16,852 nucleotides of DNA from an uncultured Alistipes sp. (GTDB taxonomy: Bacteria; Bacteroidota; Bacteroidia; Bacteroidales; Rikenellaceae). The position numbers and the translations under genes were made by a program. This document shows positions 14,729 through 16,852 of the stretch, piece after piece (position 1 is the first letter of the stretch; each line of letters starts with the position of its first letter). The stretch spans positions 1 to 16,852 of the forward strand of contig CAMWGZ010000007.1 of NCBI GenBank assembly GCA_947173915.1, given 5' to 3'. A model generated the notes under the pieces. It searched no databases. It was not told the origin of the DNA and worked only from the letters and a program-made list of their open reading frames with translations.

Positions 14729-14736
14729 TATTTTTG
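14729..14736 (+). promoter_or_regulatory. -7 box of the structured RNA
   Basis: TATTTTTG matches TAnnTTTG. The predicted start, about 14741-14743, falls on the first bases of the closing stem of the RNA fold, which supports a real transcript. No clear TTG at -33. Confidence 0.5.
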
Positions 14737-14739
14737 TTC

Positions 14740-14857
14740 CGGTCGCTAAAACTTCCACTTTTACAAGACCCCAAGGAATAAAGTTTAACGCTCACGTGTT
14801 TCACGTGGGCTTTATTCTGTTATTTGGGGTATGGGTTGTGGAAGGCCCGAGCGACCG
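14740..14857 (+). ncRNA. Candidate rod-like small RNA or structured leader
   Basis: Nested perfect inverted repeats give a long rod. CGGTCGCT (14740-14747) pairs with AGCGACCG (14850-14857); CTTCCAC (14752-14758) with GTGGAAG (14838-14844); ACCCCAA (14768-14774) with TTGGGGT (14824-14830); GAATAAAG (14776-14783) with CTTTATTC (14810-14817). The tip is CTCACGTG-TTT-CACGTGGG (14791-14809, one G-U). Asymmetric internal loops separate the stems. A -7 box places the RNA 5' end at the closing stem. Such a rod with internal bubbles recalls 6S RNA, but I cannot confirm the family, and it lacks the SRP RNA tip motif. A T-run at 14879-14883 follows. It could instead be a 200-nt structured leader of the PEGA gene, whose own promoter is not evident. 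Confidence 0.6.
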
Positions 14858-14945
14858 AAGATAAGATAATGTCCCACGTTTTTGTATGTTATCCCACTCA
14901 CTTCCACACCCGTCGCGGGACACGACACAAAACATGCAGCAAACC

Positions 14946-15635
14946 ATGAAACGCGCATTGCTTGTCGCGGCATTCGCCGCCTGCCTCTTTCTGATTCCCC
15001 GAACCGCTTCGGCTCAGAAACGAATCGTCATCAACTCCGAACCGGCCAACGCCGAGGTCTTCATCAACGGCCAGCCGACCAACCAGAGAACCCCGATGTT
15101 CATCAAAAGCCCCTCGGGCAAGAGCTTCACGGTATCCTTCCGGAAGCAGGGCTACGAAGAGGGGAAACTGCTGGTCGTGAAGCAGAAGCAGTTCGACGGC
15201 AAGAAAGCCTTCCCGGCCGAACTCTCCTACCGCCTCACGCCGAACGCCTACACGCAGGACCCGACCATCCCCGAGCGCGCCGCCCACGAAGCCGTGAGCC
15301 GCAACAACCCCGGGGCGACGGCTCTCGAACAGACGATCATCCGCTGGGCGATCGACTCCGATCCGCAGGGGGCGCGTGTCTTCTACCGGGTCATCTCCAG
15401 CATTCCCGCCGTCGTGAAAAACACCAACGAGACCTACCTGATGACCACCCCCTACGAGGAGACCCGCTCGTTCAACATCCTGGGACTGACCTACGAAAAT
15501 TCGCGCGACGTGCAGATCGAGATCAAAGTCTCCAAAAACGGCTACGAAACGCAGGTCAAGCGTTTCAACGTGCGCCAGGCGATCGACCAGCAGGAGATCA
15601 GCAGCTTCTTCATCCTGGTCCCCAAGGAGGAGTAA
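14946..15635 (+). CDS. Secreted PEGA-like domain protein
   Basis: With the start at 14946 (MKRALLVAAF) the product has 229 residues and a signal peptide cut after ASA (about residue 23). Alternative in-frame ATGs at 14934 and 14886 only lengthen the leader; the first would still give a workable signal. Residues 25-78 read like a PEGA domain: RIVINSEPANAEVFINGQPT, then TPMFIK, then a strand-turn-strand ending GYEEGKLL. A second half (about 136-228) repeats the logic with IDSDPQGARVFYRV, TTPYEE and VSKNGYETQVKRFNV, so it is probably a tandem duplicate. PEGA-type modules are small beta-sandwiches found in surface and cell-envelope proteins; the role here is unknown. It may be transcribed from the promoter at 14729 through the structured RNA and ends before a strong hairpin. 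Confidence 0.75.
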   Translation: MKRALLVAAFAACLFLIPRTASAQKRIVINSEPANAEVFINGQPTNQRTPMFIKSPSGKSFTVSFRKQGYEEGKLLVVKQKQFDGKKAFPAELSYRLTPNAYTQDPTIPERAAHEAVSRNNPGATALEQTIIRWAIDSDPQGARVFYRVISSIPAVVKNTNETYLMTTPYEETRSFNILGLTYENSRDVQIEIKVSKNGYETQVKRFNVRQAIDQQEISSFFILVPKEE

Positions 15636-15666
15636 CCCTCCCGGCGACAGACGCAGCCGCATAAAG

Positions 15667-15706
15667 AGGCGGGGCAGTTCTCCACAACCGGAAAACTGCC
15701 CCGCCT
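15667..15706. terminator. Hairpin terminator between convergent PEGA and AraC genes
   Basis: AGGCGGGGCAGTT (15667-15679) pairs perfectly with AACTGCCCCGCCT (15694-15706). The 14-nt loop can add a short inner TCC/GGA stem. TTTCT follows on the plus strand and CTTTAT on the minus strand, so it may serve both genes. Confidence 0.75.
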
Positions 15707-15762
15707 TTCTCGATCAGCCGCTCCTGCCGCCGCAAGCGACGGCCTGCCGATGCCGTCCTATC

Positions 15763-16689
15763 CTACCCCTGAACCTCCAGAGGCTGCGGCTCCTCCTTCC
15801 CGACCGCCGGATCGTGCGGCACAACGGCCGCTGCCGTCCGCCGGCGGTATCCGGCCGGCGTGAGTCCGTACTCCTTTTTGAACAGCTTGATGAAATGCGA
15901 GCTGTTGGCGAACATGCACTCGGTCCCGATGTCGTTGATCGACCGGTCGGTCGAAATCAGCAGCAGCCGGGCATGCACCAGCCGCTGCTGGAGGAACCAC
16001 TGGTGGGGCGAGGTGCCGTACAGCCGGCCGAAATCCTTCTTGAAAGAGGTCTGCGACCGGCCGCACATGCGGGCCAGCTCCTCGATCGAAGCCCCGCTGA
16101 AGATGTTGCGGCTGACCACCTGGCGCAACAGGTCCCGCTCCGCGTCGGAGTAGTTGAGCAGCTTCTGCCTGAGGGGACTATCCCCGTGCGAAAGGATCAG
16201 GTAGAGCAGTTCGGTCATCTTGAGCCGCACCGCCACGGAGTCGCACAGGAAATCGCGGTCGGCCAGCCGGTCGTTCAGATGGCGGAAATAATCGGCCGCC
16301 GCGCGCCAGACCGGCACCGCGGCATGACGATGACCGGCACACTCCCCGCACCGGTGGTCGTTGCCGACCGAGACATGGTAGTTGAGTCCCAGCAAGAGCA
16401 GCTCCCGCTCCAGTTCGGCGGCGGAATAATAGATCAGAATCTGTTCGTACTCTCCCTCTTCCGGGGATTCGTCCTTCATGTAGTGCACACCGGCCTCCAG
16501 CAGAAAAAGCTGCCCCGGAGAGATCCGGAAGCACTCGTCGCCGTAATAAACGTATTTCTCGCCCCGCAGCACGCATCCCACCGCACAACGCGACAGCGTA
16601 CAGCTCCGGATTTCATTGCCGGAATCCGCCGCATATTTCTCGATCAGCGGTTTTTCCGTATCCTGAAGGTAATAACTATTTTCGTCCAT
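15763..16689 (-). CDS. AraC-family transcriptional regulator
   Basis: A 308-residue regulator with an N-terminal cupin-like sensing half (about 25-110) and a C-terminal double helix-turn-helix of the AraC/XylS type (about 199-285). The latter includes ASIEELARMCGRSQTSFKKDF in helix-turn-helix 1 and the family signature region SINDIGTECMFANSSHFIKLFKKEYGLTPAGYRRR. Between the two halves lies a compact Cys/His group, DHRCGECAGHRH (111-122), that could bind a metal or act as a redox switch. The frame stays open upstream to a TTG at 16743, but that codon lies in the -7 box; ATG 16689 is therefore chosen, with a leader of about 45 nt. The target is unknown; the PEGA gene is the convergent neighbour, and whatever lies beyond the right edge is a candidate. 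Confidence 0.87.
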   Translation of the reverse strand: MDENSYYLQDTEKPLIEKYAADSGNEIRSCTLSRCAVGCVLRGEKYVYYGDECFRISPGQLFLLEAGVHYMKDESPEEGEYEQILIYYSAAELERELLLLGLNYHVSVGNDHRCGECAGHRHAAVPVWRAAADYFRHLNDRLADRDFLCDSVAVRLKMTELLYLILSHGDSPLRQKLLNYSDAERDLLRQVVSRNIFSGASIEELARMCGRSQTSFKKDFGRLYGTSPHQWFLQQRLVHARLLLISTDRSINDIGTECMFANSSHFIKLFKKEYGLTPAGYRRRTAAAVVPHDPAVGKEEPQPLEVQG

Positions 16690-16740
16690 GATCGGGTAGT
16701 CGGCCGAAGACGAATTATCGGACGGCCGTTTGGTTCCGAA

Positions 16741-16798
16741 CAAATATACAATTCAGAATTTTATTGTACAAATATAATTTCCCGAAAAAGACGGCAAC
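16741..16798 (-). promoter_or_regulatory. Two tandem promoters of the AraC-type gene
   Basis: Minus-strand TATATTTG occurs twice: proximal (plus 16741-16748) and distal (plus 16769-16776). The proximal box has TTTG 20 bases upstream, which is the end of the distal box itself, so the two promoters are interlocked. The distal box has TTG (in GTTGCC) 18 bases upstream. Between them, ACAAT and ATTGT (16748-16767) form an inverted repeat that could be an operator. Confidence 0.55.
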
Positions 16799-16852
16799 GA
16801 CATTGTTGACAAACCCTATAAAATTGCAAATGAATATAATACAATATTAACG

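Noticed and set aside
14740..14857. Naming the rod-like RNA as 6S RNA or SRP RNA
   Set aside because: The SRP tip motif (GGAAGxAGC type) is absent, and 6S identity cannot be shown without a covariance search; only a general rod shape is shared.
1..16852. tRNA, rRNA, insertion sequence, CRISPR array
   Set aside because: No cloverleaf-like sequence, transposase frame with terminal repeats, or regularly spaced identical repeats was seen; the 22/23 and 87/88 bp spacing of the nonamers is not a CRISPR pattern.

Overview
The window looks like chromosome from a GC-rich member of the Bacteroidota, most likely an Alistipes-type gut Bacteroidales. The host call is an inference from three things. The genes are GC-rich and have almost no Shine-Dalgarno sequences. 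Bacteroidota-type -7 boxes (TAnnTTTG) stand in front of most transcription units. The gene set (MqnA, CorA, LipA/LipB, RecJ, XseA, RdgB, FolE, PEGA protein, AraC regulator) fits that group. No species can be assigned from the sequence alone.

Layout. (1) 1-1246: two leftward genes joined by an ATGA overlap. Both are unknown proteins and the second runs off the left edge. (2) 1247-2240: about 1 kb with no believable gene and a large drop in GC. It holds eight exact TGTNGATAA nonamers (reverse complement TTATCNACA, the DnaA-box pattern), all in the same orientation, plus a 60-bp stretch at 20% GC and two copies of a 15-bp palindrome. This is a strong candidate replication origin or DnaA-binding locus and is the main discovery of the window. 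(3) 2241-5229: mqnA and corA rightward, then a convergent leftward flavin oxidoreductase (NPD/FabK-like). (4) 5558-9136: lipA, lipB and recJ rightward, closed by a very strong intrinsic terminator. (5) 9179-11015: xseA rightward from its own promoter, convergent with a leftward nitroreductase. (6) 11051-13981: a rightward unit made of a HAD phosphatase, an outer-membrane beta-barrel protein, a lipoprotein and rdgB. (7) 13961-14610: folE from a promoter inside the end of rdgB. (8) 14729-14884: a promoter followed by a long rod-like RNA fold, a candidate small RNA or structured leader. (9) 14946-15706: a secreted two-domain PEGA-type protein and a terminator shared with the convergent AraC-family regulator, which has two tandem promoters near the right edge.

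How the genes work together. Most of the window is housekeeping: menaquinone precursor synthesis by the futalosine route, Mg2+/metal uptake, protein lipoylation (LipB transfers octanoate and LipA inserts sulfur), single-strand DNA exonucleases (RecJ and ExoVII large subunit), nucleotide pool cleaning (RdgB), and the first step of folate/pterin synthesis (FolE). Three start codons (xseA, HAD, folE) lie about 6-9 bases after a -7 box, so these messages may be leaderless or nearly so. No tRNA, rRNA, insertion sequence or CRISPR array was seen.
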